Source: an uncultured Treponema sp. (lineage in GTDB: Bacteria; Spirochaetota; Spirochaetia; Treponematales; Treponemataceae). Taken from it: a stretch of DNA of 33,641 bases. Location: the NCBI GenBank assembly GCA_946535985.1, contig CAMNDY010000020.1, positions 1 to 33,641 of the forward strand, read 5' to 3'. The notes below the pieces were generated by a model. That model was not told the origin of the DNA. It saw only the letters and a program-made list of their open reading frames with translations, and did not search any database. Positions within the stretch are counted from its first letter, which is position 1. Each line of letters opens with the position of its first letter. The position numbers were made by a program, and so were the translations under genes. Shown here in pieces: positions 16,440-25,201 of the stretch.

Positions 16440-17456
16440 ATGAAACAGAAAAAAGAAGTACGACTTTCGGACATCGCTAAGAAGCTGGGCATAAGTACAG
16501 TTACAGTATCTAAGGCACTTTCCAACAAAGAAGGTGTCGGCGAAGATTTAAGACAAGAAATAAAAAGTCTGGCTCAAGAGATGGGCTACAAGCCTGTAAA
16601 AAACAATGCCGGATTAAAAAACGGAATTACAGGAAATATTGGAATTGTAATTCCTTCCAGATTTTTTTCACCAAATTATTCTTTTTACTGGTATTTATTT
16701 AATCATCTTTCCACAGCTTTATTAAAGCAGAATTTTTTCAGCATGATGGAGCTGCTTTCTTCTGAAGATGAAAAGAACTGTACCCTTCCCCGATTGATTT
16801 CGGAAAACAAAGTCGATGGAATTATTTTTCTTGGACAGACAAGCACAGATTATATAGAAATGGTCAGCTCATATTACAGCAATTTTATTCTCATGGATTT
16901 TTATACTCCAAATCCTGATTTTGACTGCGTTGTAAATGATGACTTTTTTAATTCATATCTCATCACCTCTTACCTCATTGCAGAGGGCCACAAAAAAATG
17001 CGCTTTGTAGGAAGCTTTGATGCAACCACCTCAATCCGCGACAGATTTATGGGCTTTCAAAAAGCAATGTACGAAAAGGGACTTTCGGCAAATCTCGAAG
17101 ATATAATTTCGGATCGTGACGAGAACGGACTTTTAATACAAATGGAACTTCCGCCAAGAAAAGATTTACCAACAGCCTTTGTATGTAACAGCGACCTTAC
17201 AGCATCAAAGCTCATCGGCCAGCTTGTAGAAAATGGAATTAAAGTTCCGGATGATGTGTCTGTTACCGGCTACGACAACTTTCTTTCGGAGCAGGAAAAA
17301 ACAATTCCTCTTACAACAATCGGTGTGGAACCGGAAAACATCTGCAATATGGCGGCCGAGCTGATTATAAACAAAGTTACGGGCAAGCCTTATATAAAAG
17401 GAAGACATCTTGCAACTGGAAAAATTATTGTAAGGGATTCGGTCAGAACCTTGTAA
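16440..17456 (+). CDS. LacI/GalR-family transcriptional regulator
   Basis: 338 residues, typical family length. The N-terminal helix-turn-helix reads LSDIAKKLGISTVTVSKAL (about 9-27) and is followed by the hinge region ending in MGYKPV. The rest is a periplasmic-binding-protein-like effector domain, with NKVDGIIFLG, DRFMGFQKAM, TAFVCNSDLTASKL and VTGYDNFLSE at expected places. It should bind an operator palindrome as a dimer and respond to a small sugar-like ligand. No sugar transporter or glycosidase is adjacent, so the regulon is not indicated by context; the PAP2 gene just upstream on the same strand is the only candidate nearby. The 3' end faces the YigZ-type gene. Confidence 0.92.
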   Translation: MKQKKEVRLSDIAKKLGISTVTVSKALSNKEGVGEDLRQEIKSLAQEMGYKPVKNNAGLKNGITGNIGIVIPSRFFSPNYSFYWYLFNHLSTALLKQNFFSMMELLSSEDEKNCTLPRLISENKVDGIIFLGQTSTDYIEMVSSYYSNFILMDFYTPNPDFDCVVNDDFFNSYLITSYLIAEGHKKMRFVGSFDATTSIRDRFMGFQKAMYEKGLSANLEDIISDRDENGLLIQMELPPRKDLPTAFVCNSDLTASKLIGQLVENGIKVPDDVSVTGYDNFLSEQEKTIPLTTIGVEPENICNMAAELIINKVTGKPYIKGRHLATGKIIVRDSVRTL

Positions 17457-17474
17457 AAGGACCCTTCGACAGAC
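17457..17474. repeat. Partial family-B palindromic repeat between convergent stops
   Basis: AGGACCCTTCGACAGACC matches the left half of the family-B element (CCCTTCGACAGGCTCAGGG). It fills the whole gap between the stop codons of the LacI-type and YigZ-type genes. Confidence 0.6.
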
Positions 17475-18071
17475 CTACAATCTGATTTTACCATTCGATA
17501 AATCAAGTAGCTTTGCTGCAAAAGCTTCAAACTGGTCGGCACGGATTTTTCCGGAAAGCTTTACACTCTCTCCAAAATCCTCAGTCACATCATAAAGTGC
17601 AAACTGTTCCATATTCAGTTTTATAAGTTTGAGCAGGCTGTAATCGCAGGTAAAAGAAAAATCACGTTTTTCAACAAGCTCCTCAAAAAGCCCCTGGGAC
17701 TCTGCTTTTTGCAGCACTCCTTTTGCGCCGCCAGAATAGGCTTTTACAAGACCACCGGTTCCAAGCAGGGTGCCGCCAAACCAGCGGGTAATTGTTACAA
17801 GAGTATTTGTGCAGCCAAAGCCTTTAAGAACATCAAGGGTGGGACGGCCTGCAGTTCCGGATGGTTCTCCGTCGTCGCTCATACCAAGAATCTCGGCGCC
17901 AGGACCAATTACAAAAGCGTGAACTACGTGAGTTGAGTCGGCATATTTATTTTTTTGTGCCTTTACAAGGTCGCGGGCAGCAGCCTGACTTTGGCAGGGA
18001 AAGAGCTCGCTTAAGAAACGGGAGCCTTTGATGGTTTCTTCGAAAGATGTAGCGGATTTTAAAATTTGCAT
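17475..18071 (-). CDS. YigZ/IMPACT family protein
   Basis: 198 residues, close to the usual length of about 200. The N-terminal IMPACT (UPF0029) domain is clear: GSRFLSELFP, ADSTHVVHAFVIG, SDDGEPSGTAGRPTLDVL (about 65-82), ITRWFGGTLLGTGGLVKAY. The C-terminal about 65 residues correspond to the DUF1949-type ferredoxin-like domain. The family is widespread and of uncertain function, with links to translation control through its eukaryotic relative IMPACT. GGAG 7 bases before the ATG supports the start. The 83-base gap to the topoisomerase gene upstream is almost entirely palindromic repeat, which therefore forms its 5' leader if co-transcribed. Confidence 0.93.
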   Translation of the reverse strand: MQILKSATSFEETIKGSRFLSELFPCQSQAAARDLVKAQKNKYADSTHVVHAFVIGPGAEILGMSDDGEPSGTAGRPTLDVLKGFGCTNTLVTITRWFGGTLLGTGGLVKAYSGGAKGVLQKAESQGLFEELVEKRDFSFTCDYSLLKLIKLNMEQFALYDVTEDFGESVKLSGKIRADQFEAFAAKLLDLSNGKIRL

Positions 18072-18082
18072 CGATACTCCAG

Positions 18083-18150
18083 ATTGTGGATTGCCGCGTT
18101 ACCTTCGGCTCCTCGCAATGACAAGGCCCTTCGACAGGCTCAGGGACCGC
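18083..18150. repeat. Compound palindromic repeat: family A plus family B
   Basis: Family A (about 18083-18122) has GGATTGCCGCG, CCTTCGGCTCCTCGCAATGACA. Family B (about 18123-18150) has CCCTTCGACAGGCTCAGGGACC. Both resemble short dispersed palindromes that I recall from many bacterial genomes. They fill the gap between the topoisomerase and YigZ-type genes. Confidence 0.75.
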
Positions 18151-18154
18151 GGGG

Positions 18155-20065
18155 TTACAGAACCACTATATCCTTTACTTCTTTAGAAACTACGCGGACA
18201 CCCTTGGCCTTAAGCGATTTTTCTTCGTAGTTGCTTGCCTTGAAAGATTCGGTAAGTTTTTTGATGCGGCCCTTTGGAACATAGTTGAGTTTGAACTCAA
18301 AGGTCTTGCGGGTATCTACGTGAAGAACTTCCATTCCGTCAGGAGCAAAGAAGTAGTCGCGGTTCATGATGTAGCCTGCAATTTTACAGCGCTTGATGTA
18401 AACGTACTGGGTTGCCGGATCGCGGTACAAAATTGTAAACAATACTTTTGAAAGGCTTTCTTTGTCGGCAAGACCACAGTAACGCATTTCAGGGCCAACG
18501 AATATTTTCTTAGGACATTCAGAAACAGAATAGATTCCGCTCTTGCGTACATAAAGAACTTTATCGTATGGAGTAACCTTGAGTACTTCTTCTCCACCGC
18601 TAACTTCGGTTCCAAGGTTTCCTGATTTTTCGTCATATCTAAGAGGCTTATCGCGTTTAGAAACAGCCTTAACGTCTACTGTATTGATATTTGTAATCTG
18701 GGTGCGTCGGCGTGTTGTAATGCCGTCGAGTTTTGCTTCAATGCCATCGAGCCATGAAATTGCATAATCTACAAGATGCTTGAGCAGGCGGTTAATTTCT
18801 TTGATACGGTCGTTGATTGCCTGAACTTCCTGCTTGTTCTTGTTCATATCATAAAGAGAGATTCTGCGGATTGGGATTTTAAGCAGGTGGTCAACATCAT
18901 CAACTGTAATCGGGCGGATGAGTTCGGCTTTAAAAGGTTTAAAACCATCCATAACAGCTTTGATTACGCCCTCTTCTGTTTTCTGATTTTCGATTTTCTT
19001 ATAAATGCGCTCTTCTACGAAAATGCGTTCAAGTGTACGCAGGTGAAGTTTTTCGAGCAGGGCAGCTTTTTCAAGTTCAAGTTCCTGCTTAAGAATTCCA
19101 ACAAGCTGTTTTGCGTGATACTGAATAACCTGAGTACAGGTCATCTGCACAGGCATATTATCTTTGATTACAAGAAGATTACAGTAGATTGTCTGCTCAC
19201 AGTCTGTAAAGGCATAAAGGGCATCTACAACATCCTTTGTGTAAACCCCTCGCTGTAGACGGATTTCGATATTTACTTTGTCGCTTGTATAATCCTGAAT
19301 TGATGTTGCTTTAATTTTTCCGTTCTTTACAGCTTTTTCAATTGAATTACAAAGGCTTTCTGTTGTTGAACCATAAGGCAATTCTGTAATTACAATTTTT
19401 TTGTCATCGCTGGTGTCCATCTTGGCGCGGGTAACAATTTTACCAAGACCATCCTCGTAACCGGAAACGTCAATTAAACCGCCTGTAGGAAAATCTGGGT
19501 AAAGCTGGAATTTTTCGCCACGAAGACATTTGCGTTCGGCATCAATTACTTCGTGAATATTGTGACTCATGATGTAGGTACGCATACCAACAGCAATACC
19601 TTCGGCACCCATGATGAGTACAAGAGGAAGCTTTGCCTGGAATGCAAGAGGCTCTGTGTCGCGGCTGTCGTAGGTATCTACATACTGTGTGATTTTTGGA
19701 TTTGTATTTAAAATATCCTTTGTAATAGGACGAAGACGGCATTCGATATAACGGGGAGCAGATGCACTGTCGCCGGTGTACATGTTACCAAAGTTTCCCT
19801 GCTTATCGATAAAGAGATCTTTGTTTGCAAGGTTTACAAGTGCAGTATAAATAGAAGCATCTCCGTGCGGATGGTATGCCATTACCTTACCGCAGACATT
19901 TGCTACCTTTGTAAAACGTCCGTCATCTGTTTTTAAAAGTGTGTGAATGATTCGGCGCTGAACAGGCTTAAGTCCATCTGTAATTTCTGGAATAGCACGA
20001 TCGCGGATTACATAGCTTGCGTACTGAATGAAGTTTGAATCGAATAAATTTTTAACGTATGCCAT
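18155..20065 (-). CDS. Type II topoisomerase A subunit, ParC/GyrA-like
   Basis: 636 residues. The breakage-reunion core is clear: YVIRDRAIPEITDGLKPVQR (about 18-37), YHPHGDASIY (64-73), GNFGN (90-94), and the catalytic tyrosine in APRYIECRL (Tyr106, with Arg105). The A subunit cuts and rejoins DNA while a GyrB/ParE-type subunit supplies ATP. It is shorter than E. coli ParC (about 750) or GyrA (875); the last about 140 residues are beta-rich but I see no GyrA-box, so it is more likely a decatenase or a divergent paralogue than gyrase. The positions equivalent to E. coli GyrA Ser83 and Asp87 are Ala70 and Thr74. No B-subunit gene is adjacent. GAGGGG precedes the ATG. Confidence 0.88.
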   Translation of the reverse strand: MAYVKNLFDSNFIQYASYVIRDRAIPEITDGLKPVQRRIIHTLLKTDDGRFTKVANVCGKVMAYHPHGDASIYTALVNLANKDLFIDKQGNFGNMYTGDSASAPRYIECRLRPITKDILNTNPKITQYVDTYDSRDTEPLAFQAKLPLVLIMGAEGIAVGMRTYIMSHNIHEVIDAERKCLRGEKFQLYPDFPTGGLIDVSGYEDGLGKIVTRAKMDTSDDKKIVITELPYGSTTESLCNSIEKAVKNGKIKATSIQDYTSDKVNIEIRLQRGVYTKDVVDALYAFTDCEQTIYCNLLVIKDNMPVQMTCTQVIQYHAKQLVGILKQELELEKAALLEKLHLRTLERIFVEERIYKKIENQKTEEGVIKAVMDGFKPFKAELIRPITVDDVDHLLKIPIRRISLYDMNKNKQEVQAINDRIKEINRLLKHLVDYAISWLDGIEAKLDGITTRRRTQITNINTVDVKAVSKRDKPLRYDEKSGNLGTEVSGGEEVLKVTPYDKVLYVRKSGIYSVSECPKKIFVGPEMRYCGLADKESLSKVLFTILYRDPATQYVYIKRCKIAGYIMNRDYFFAPDGMEVLHVDTRKTFEFKLNYVPKGRIKKLTESFKASNYEEKSLKAKGVRVVSKEVKDIVVL

Positions 20066-20105
20066 TTTTCCCCTCTAATTTTTCCCTTTAACAATTATAA
20101 ATGAA

Positions 20106-20747
20106 CTATAAAAACTCTTCAAGACTTTTTAGTGTGGGACAGATTTTCCAGCAGAGAGCCTCAAGTTCAGCTGTTGGGGCAATTTTATCTGGAACCATAA
20201 TTACTTTGAGTCCTGCGGCTGCTGCACTGCGGATTCCATTGGGACTGTCTTCTACTGCAGCACATTCTTTGGGGTCAAGTCCAATTGAACGGCAAGCCAT
20301 AAGATAAATCTCAGGATCGGGTTTGCTGTGCTCTACCATTTCGCCGGTTGTACGGGTTTCGAAAAAATCTATTACTTCAGCTGCAGTCAGCTGTCGTTCC
20401 ACTGCCCTGCCGTTTGTAGAAGAAGCAAGTGCAAGCCGATATTTTGGTTTTAAGTATTCAAGGATTTGTTTTGCATAAGGCATGAGGGGGATTCCCTGAG
20501 TGTCTTCGTACATATGAAAAAGTTCTGTTGCCCGCTGTAGAAAGGCATCGGCATCAAAATCATCCCCAAATATGTTTTGCAAAATCTGCAGTGTGTCGTT
20601 ACGGTTGGAGCCGCGACATAAGTTTATAAAATCCTTATCTGTTTTTAAATCCATTTCGTCCTGGGCAATTTTCCAGGTTTTATCGCTTATTGTTTCGGAA
20701 TCCAGAATGACTCCGTCCATGTCAAAAATTATTCCTTTGATATCCAT
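20106..20747 (-). CDS. HAD-superfamily phosphatase/phosphoglucomutase-like hydrolase
   Basis: 213 residues from ATG 20747. HAD motif I is IIFDMDGVILDSE, motif II is in LALASSTNGRAVE, motif III is the Lys of HSKPDPEIYL, and motif IV is AVEDSPNGIRSAAAAG. The alpha-helical cap inserted after motif I is typical of the beta-phosphoglucomutase/phosphatase subgroup, which acts on small phosphorylated sugars; the exact substrate cannot be read from sequence. An in-frame GTG four codons upstream (20759) is part of the sequence GTGGAG that serves as the ribosome binding site for this ATG, so the shorter start is better. It lies 40 bases before the topoisomerase gene on the same strand. Confidence 0.9.
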   Translation of the reverse strand: MDIKGIIFDMDGVILDSETISDKTWKIAQDEMDLKTDKDFINLCRGSNRNDTLQILQNIFGDDFDADAFLQRATELFHMYEDTQGIPLMPYAKQILEYLKPKYRLALASSTNGRAVERQLTAAEVIDFFETRTTGEMVEHSKPDPEIYLMACRSIGLDPKECAAVEDSPNGIRSAAAAGLKVIMVPDKIAPTAELEALCWKICPTLKSLEEFL

Positions 20748-20763
20748 GCATTTCTCCACATTA

Positions 20764-20827
20764 TGTCATTGTCGGGCTTGACCCGACAATCTAAAATCAG
20801 ATCCCCGGGTCAAGCCCGAGGATGACA
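20764..20827. repeat. Palindromic repeat family C, copy 1
   Basis: The outer dyad TGTCATT / GATGACA encloses two hairpins, GTCGGGCTTGACCCGAC and CCGGGTCAAGCCCG. It begins 4 bases after the kinase stop codon and may stabilise or terminate that transcript. A second copy lies at 26413-26481. Confidence 0.8.
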
Positions 20828-20830
20828 AAC

Positions 20831-22465
20831 TTATCTTTTAGGCCTTAGCTCAGAACTTATAAAAAGCCTGTCCTGGTACCAGTCAATTAAAAGCGAGAAA
20901 GTTTCATCCTCGTAGCCAGGGCTGGTAACTTTTATTTTCCAGACAGTGCCAGATTTTAATTCATCTGCAGGCACTTCTGAAATTTCTTTCCAGTTGTTTT
21001 TATATAAAATCTCAACCTTTGATTTATCTGTTATGTTCTTACCCGAAAGTCCATCATAAACATAAGAAGAAATTGCAAGCTCGCGGGTAACTCCTTTTAA
21101 GAAATCGCTTTCAATCAAAACCGATTTTTCTGCAACGTTAAAAGACTTCCACCATACATAAGGTCCAACTACAACCTTTACACGGTAATCTCCTTTTTTA
21201 AGATATACAGGCGAAATATTATAGGTCCTGTTTTTAGAAGCGAGTCGGGCAACTTCAACGGTTGTCTGAACAGTAAACCATTTTTCAAAAAAGCGGGAAC
21301 CCTTTACCTGGAACTCACGACGGGCAGATTTTACCTCGGGAATATCCTTGCCGTCATTTTCAAAGAAGAAGGCTTTTATAGGAAGATCCAGATCTGCAGA
21401 AAGTGAACGAGGCACCTCCATTTGAATCTGAACAGGTGTATACAAGCCCTTGAGGATTGTCTTATGTATAAGACCCGCTTTCCAGCAGAAAGTAAAGACT
21501 GCAATCACAGCGGCAGCGCAAAGAACAATATTTCTTATAAAACGGAATAATTTATCTTTTGGATTAAAGAAAGGAAATCCGTAGGTATTAGGAGTAATTA
21601 CAGATTTTGCAACATGAACGCGAATATCGTGTGTATTAAAATGTCGCAGGTATTTTTTAATTGCCCGTAAAACCTGATCAATCGACTGGAATCGCTTTTT
21701 AGGATTAGGACGGATCATTTTGTGAATGAGGGCTTCGAGCTCTTTTGGAATCTTTTTATCAATTCTGCGCGCGTGTATATATTTTCCCTTTTTGATGATT
21801 TTGAAATTTTCCATGCTGAACTCACCAGGGTAAGGCTTTGTTCCGGTGAGCATTTCGTAAAGCATGATTCCAAGAGAATAAATGTCAGCACGTTCATCTA
21901 CAGAAGCGCTGTCTTCGAACTGTTCCGGCGACATATAGGCAGGAGTTCCAAGACTCATTCCGGAAAGTGTAATATTGTTTTCGGTATCTTCGCGGTCACT
22001 GGCAATTCCAAAATCGGCAAGTTTAATTTCTCCTCTGCGCGAAATCAAAATATTTCCGGGCTTAATATCGCGGTGAATTATTTTTTTAGAATGTGCGTGT
22101 TTTAAAGCAAGACAGCTGTCCTGCATAATGAGCATGGCAACCGGAGGCGGAAGCACTGTCTGTTTTTTAATGAGCTTATCCAGGGCAATTCCATCAACAA
22201 GTTCTTCGACCATATAACGGCTGCCGGCTTCGGTAAAATAATCAAAAAGCTGAACAATATAAGGACTATGCATATCCATTAAAATCTGAGCTTCTTTTTT
22301 AAATCTTTCTGCGTTAAGAGAGTTTCCGCGCGATGTCATTTTTTTAATAACAACATAGCGTTTAAGAGAGGGATGAATTGCCTTGTAAACTACCCCCATG
22401 CCTCCCTTTGCAATTACTCCTACAATTTTATATTTGCCAATCATTGGTGGAAAATCATTGCTCAT
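20831..22465 (-). CDS. Membrane Ser/Thr protein kinase (Hanks type)
   Basis: 544 residues. The cytoplasmic kinase domain (about 11-275) is complete: AKGGMGVVYKA P-loop, VVIKK with Lys41, HRDIKPGN (131-138), DFG (151-153), GTPAYMSPEQ (activation end), DIYSLGIMLYEMLTG. One membrane helix (about 310-329) follows, then an extracytoplasmic beta-rich region of about 210 residues with no PASTA repeats that I can recognise. The ATG overlaps the stop of the phosphoesterase gene as ATGA, which implies translational coupling. GGGGGT lies upstream. With the FHA protein and phosphoesterase it forms a probable phosphosignalling operon. The extracellular region presumably senses a ligand or wall component. 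Confidence 0.93.
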   Translation of the reverse strand: MSNDFPPMIGKYKIVGVIAKGGMGVVYKAIHPSLKRYVVIKKMTSRGNSLNAERFKKEAQILMDMHSPYIVQLFDYFTEAGSRYMVEELVDGIALDKLIKKQTVLPPPVAMLIMQDSCLALKHAHSKKIIHRDIKPGNILISRRGEIKLADFGIASDREDTENNITLSGMSLGTPAYMSPEQFEDSASVDERADIYSLGIMLYEMLTGTKPYPGEFSMENFKIIKKGKYIHARRIDKKIPKELEALIHKMIRPNPKKRFQSIDQVLRAIKKYLRHFNTHDIRVHVAKSVITPNTYGFPFFNPKDKLFRFIRNIVLCAAAVIAVFTFCWKAGLIHKTILKGLYTPVQIQMEVPRSLSADLDLPIKAFFFENDGKDIPEVKSARREFQVKGSRFFEKWFTVQTTVEVARLASKNRTYNISPVYLKKGDYRVKVVVGPYVWWKSFNVAEKSVLIESDFLKGVTRELAISSYVYDGLSGKNITDKSKVEILYKNNWKEISEVPADELKSGTVWKIKVTSPGYEDETFSLLIDWYQDRLFISSELRPKR

Positions 22466-23574
22466 TTTTCTTTACCCCCAGCTTTTCCAAGTCTTCCATA
22501 TTTACCATACAATTCCGGCTTAGTATTTACAATATCTTTATCAAAATTAAATTTTTTATTTTTATAAACAAGGGCAATATTCTGCTTATGAGGATTATGA
22601 AGCTGAACAAAAAGTCCATTCTGGCGCAAAGCGTAATTTTCTTTTACAGGTCTGTGCCCCGCAAAATAAAGAGCCTTTTTTGCATTCTTTTTTCCAAGAA
22701 GCTCTTTCATTATGGCAGCAGCGGTAGGATTTTTTACCTGCCCATTTTTTGTCCAGATTAAGCCCGCAACTATTTCTTCATCAAAACGGGCATCAATCAG
22801 CTGTTCGCGGGTAAAAGCTGCAGCAGGCTCCGCATGAGAAATAACATAATTTTTTCCGGCTGCTACAAGAGGCAAAAGATTTTCATATTTAGCAATCAGG
22901 TTTACAAGTCTTTCATCATAATATGTGAGCATAAACCTTTTGAACATTTCACCTTCATCGGCATATTTATAAAAAGCGTAATCGCCGCCAAAATTGCAGT
23001 TCAAAATATTTTCGTGATTTCCTTTTAAAAAGTGAAAGTTTTCGGGGAATTCTGTTTTAAGCTGCAAAAGAGCGCAGAGAGTTGCAAGATTCAAAATCAT
23101 CTCCTGCTTCATATAAAATCCGGTGCAGTCCCCTTTTTCGAATTCAAGAGAAATTAATTCCCAGCGGGCAGCATATAATTCTGTGTGGACCCCATCCCCT
23201 ACACAAATTACATCAAGAAGTTTTTTCTGCAGGGCTTCATAAACCGTAAGTTTTTTGCCATTATCCTTTGTTCCGCAGAATTTTTTTGGCAGCTCGTAAT
23301 TAAGGATATTTGCAATGAAATTTGGTCTTGCATGAATGTCGGGAATAATGATTGCAGGAAGCTCGCGAACATCTTCTTTATAAAGTTCAAGCAGGCTGCC
23401 GGGTTCCTTCATGCAATTTGCAGGCCTGTATAACTTTTTTGGCGGCAGGGAACTTTCCAAGGCAAGGATATCGCAGGCTTTTTGTGCAAGAGAAAAAATA
23501 AATTCATAAGAAGGAAGCTCTTCCATGCTTAAGCATTCATTTATAGAGCTTAAAGCGGCATTTTTTTTAGACAC
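22462..23574 (-). CDS. Calcineurin-like (PPP-type) metallophosphoesterase
   Basis: 370 residues. Metallophosphoesterase blocks in order: IIPDIHARPN (Asp79, His81), VICVGDGVHTE (Asp127), FLKGNHEN (Asn186, His187), VISHAEPAA, and FAGHRPV. The order and the GNHE block fit the PPP-like branch that includes protein phosphatases, though GDxVDRG is replaced by GDGVHTE. It is therefore a plausible phosphatase opposing the kinase encoded next, with which it shares an ATGA overlap; a nucleotide or small-molecule substrate is also possible. No signal peptide, so cytoplasmic. The start is a GTG preceded by AAAGGTG; no earlier ATG fits. It lies 16 bases after the FHA gene. Confidence 0.85.
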   Translation of the reverse strand: MSKKNAALSSINECLSMEELPSYEFIFSLAQKACDILALESSLPPKKLYRPANCMKEPGSLLELYKEDVRELPAIIIPDIHARPNFIANILNYELPKKFCGTKDNGKKLTVYEALQKKLLDVICVGDGVHTELYAARWELISLEFEKGDCTGFYMKQEMILNLATLCALLQLKTEFPENFHFLKGNHENILNCNFGGDYAFYKYADEGEMFKRFMLTYYDERLVNLIAKYENLLPLVAAGKNYVISHAEPAAAFTREQLIDARFDEEIVAGLIWTKNGQVKNPTAAAIMKELLGKKNAKKALYFAGHRPVKENYALRQNGLFVQLHNPHKQNIALVYKNKKFNFDKDIVNTKPELYGKYGRLGKAGGKEK

Positions 23575-23590
23575 CTTTTCACCTTTTGGT

Positions 23591-23935
23591 TTAGGAAATT
23601 ACAAGGCTCATATTGCCGATTGTGATTTTATCTCCAAGATTGAGCTTTACGTATTTGTCAGACGGAATTTTTACCCCATTAACAAAAGTTCCGTTTGTAC
23701 TCTGCTCATCTTTAATAAAATAAGCGTCTTTAATTTTTTGTATAACAGCATGATGCCGGCTTGCCAGCTTATTATCTACAACAACATCATTGTCGTACTC
23801 GCGTCCTATTGTAATTTTGGCAACAAGACTGACTTTTTTATTGTTGAACATAAGATACGAAGCAGGTTTTGCTTCTCCATAAGATTTAAGCTGTTTGCCA
23901 ACCGGCGACATTGTCTGAATTGTTTCGTTACTCAT
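23591..23935 (-). CDS. Small FHA-domain protein
   Basis: 114 residues. A flexible N-terminal tail (about 1-28), containing Thr5 and Thr8 in NETIQTMSP, precedes a single forkhead-associated domain with all phosphothreonine-binding landmarks: IGREYDND (Gly44, Arg45), ASRHHAVI (Ser59, Arg60, His61), and STNGTFVNG (Asn81, Gly82). This layout resembles GarA/OdhI, FHA proteins whose tail is phosphorylated by a Ser/Thr kinase, but the ETTS tail motif itself is not conserved. First gene of the FHA-phosphoesterase-kinase operon. It has no ribosome binding site; TATAAT ends 7 bases before the ATG. Confidence 0.92.
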   Translation of the reverse strand: MSNETIQTMSPVGKQLKSYGEAKPASYLMFNNKKVSLVAKITIGREYDNDVVVDNKLASRHHAVIQKIKDAYFIKDEQSTNGTFVNGVKIPSDKYVKLNLGDKITIGNMSLVIS

Positions 23936-23942
23936 AACTGCT

Positions 23943-23971
23943 ATTATATAATGAATATTCTAACTTAGCAA
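23943..23971 (-). promoter_or_regulatory. Promoter of the FHA-phosphoesterase-kinase operon (predicted leaderless)
   Basis: TTGCTA (23971-23966), a 17-base spacer, TATAAT (23948-23943), then 7 bases to ATG 23935. Confidence 0.6.
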
Positions 23972-24023
23972 TTTTTTTATAATTCATTGCAGGCGCGAAT
24001 ATTTTCTTGCAGGCGTGCAGACA

Positions 24024-25166
24024 CTAGTGATGTGTAATAACCAGAGGCTTGAATACAGTGAACATAGGGATTTCGTCTTTTACAACTTTTATAAAGACTT
24101 TTATAGCCTTTTTAAAAGCTTTCCTTTCTTCTTCACTTAATTCTGCAAGTTTTGCAAGCATCTTTCCGCCGCAAATAATCTTATTCTGGTCAATTTCATA
24201 ATTTGTTTTTGCACCGCTGGCATAAATTACACTAAAGAAGGAATCTATAAATTTCTTACGTTCTTCGTCTGTCATTGTATTGGCCCAGGCATTAAAGGAG
24301 GTGTAAAAAATTTCGGAAGCTTCATCAAAAGCCTCAGCGGCTTCGAACTCCGGTCCCATAAGGTTCCAGGAAAAAGGATCATGCTGCAAAATGCCGTCTG
24401 CAGAACACTTTACAATTTTATATTGATTTACATGCTCAAACATCATGCCAACAACACAAAATTCCGGGAAAAAGGCAAAAATCCTGTCTTTAATCTGCTT
24501 ATATTCCGGGCGCTCATAAACCGGGGCAAAAAATCCGGGACCATCAAAATTATAAACAGCATCAAGCCTTGCAAGTGATTTTTTTGGAACAGACATGCCG
24601 CCAAAAACACTTAAGTTTCCTCCTTTTGAATGCCCCGTAAGTATAAAATGCCCTTTTAAGGCTGCCATTGCTCCGGCAATATATTGACGGGTATCTTTCT
24701 GGGCAGGAATTTCTGGCATATAACCAAGATTAAAATCTTCGTACCAGCCTACAATTGTATCATCGGTACCCCGAAAGGCTATGACATATCTGTCTTTTTC
24801 AATCTGGTAAGTAAGGGCGCAGAACTGTTCAAGAGCTTTTTCATCTATTTTATTAATAAAAGCACAAACCTTTACATTTGAAAAACGACGGGATTTTGCA
24901 GCAAGTCTAAGCAGTTCCGGAGTAAGAGGGTTAATCATTGCACCCATATTACAGCGTTCTTCAAAATCATCTTTGGAAATAAAGCGTTCTGCAAGCTCTG
25001 CAAGCGTAATTTTTTGATTGAATTCCTTAGAAACAAGGCCTTCAATATTATTGTAGACAATCTGGCTTAAAATAAGCGCATCTACACTGTTAAAATCACT
25101 CTGACCAAAAGTCAGGTCTCCGCGCATTGTGAGGTAATCCATAAGGTTAAAAGCTTTCTGTTTCAT
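24024..25166 (-). CDS. DUF2974/Mbeg1-like alpha/beta hydrolase
   Basis: 380 residues. The N-terminus MDYLTMRGDLTFGQSDFNSVDALILSQIVY is characteristic of DUF2974 proteins. AFRGTDDTIVGWYEDFNLGY and FILTGHSKGGNLSVF give a lipase-type alpha/beta-hydrolase core with the nucleophile elbow GHSKG (Ser180); an acidic residue and a late His (His272 area, YKIVKCSADGILQHDPFSW) probably complete the triad. No signal peptide, so probably a cytoplasmic esterase or lipase; substrate unknown. Its ATG is separated by 35 bases from the divergent HD-GYP gene, so the two promoters overlap. No strong ribosome binding site is visible. Confidence 0.87.
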   Translation of the reverse strand: MKQKAFNLMDYLTMRGDLTFGQSDFNSVDALILSQIVYNNIEGLVSKEFNQKITLAELAERFISKDDFEERCNMGAMINPLTPELLRLAAKSRRFSNVKVCAFINKIDEKALEQFCALTYQIEKDRYVIAFRGTDDTIVGWYEDFNLGYMPEIPAQKDTRQYIAGAMAALKGHFILTGHSKGGNLSVFGGMSVPKKSLARLDAVYNFDGPGFFAPVYERPEYKQIKDRIFAFFPEFCVVGMMFEHVNQYKIVKCSADGILQHDPFSWNLMGPEFEAAEAFDEASEIFYTSFNAWANTMTDEERKKFIDSFFSVIYASGAKTNYEIDQNKIICGGKMLAKLAELSEEERKAFKKAIKVFIKVVKDEIPMFTVFKPLVITHH

Positions 25167-25195
25167 TTGACTAATCTAACTTCCTATCTTATAAT
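25167..25195 (+). promoter_or_regulatory. HD-GYP gene promoter (predicted leaderless)
   Basis: TTGACT (25167-25172), exactly 17 bases, TATAAT (25190-25195), then 6 bases (TTAACC) to ATG 25202. This near-consensus promoter abuts the start codon of the divergent DUF2974-type gene. Confidence 0.7.
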
Positions 25196-25201
25196 TTAAC
25201 C

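Noticed and set aside
17924..17934. Further copy of the array arm (CTACGTGAGTT) in the YigZ-type gene
   Set aside because: One mismatch and no inverted partner 18 bases away; coding constraint explains it.
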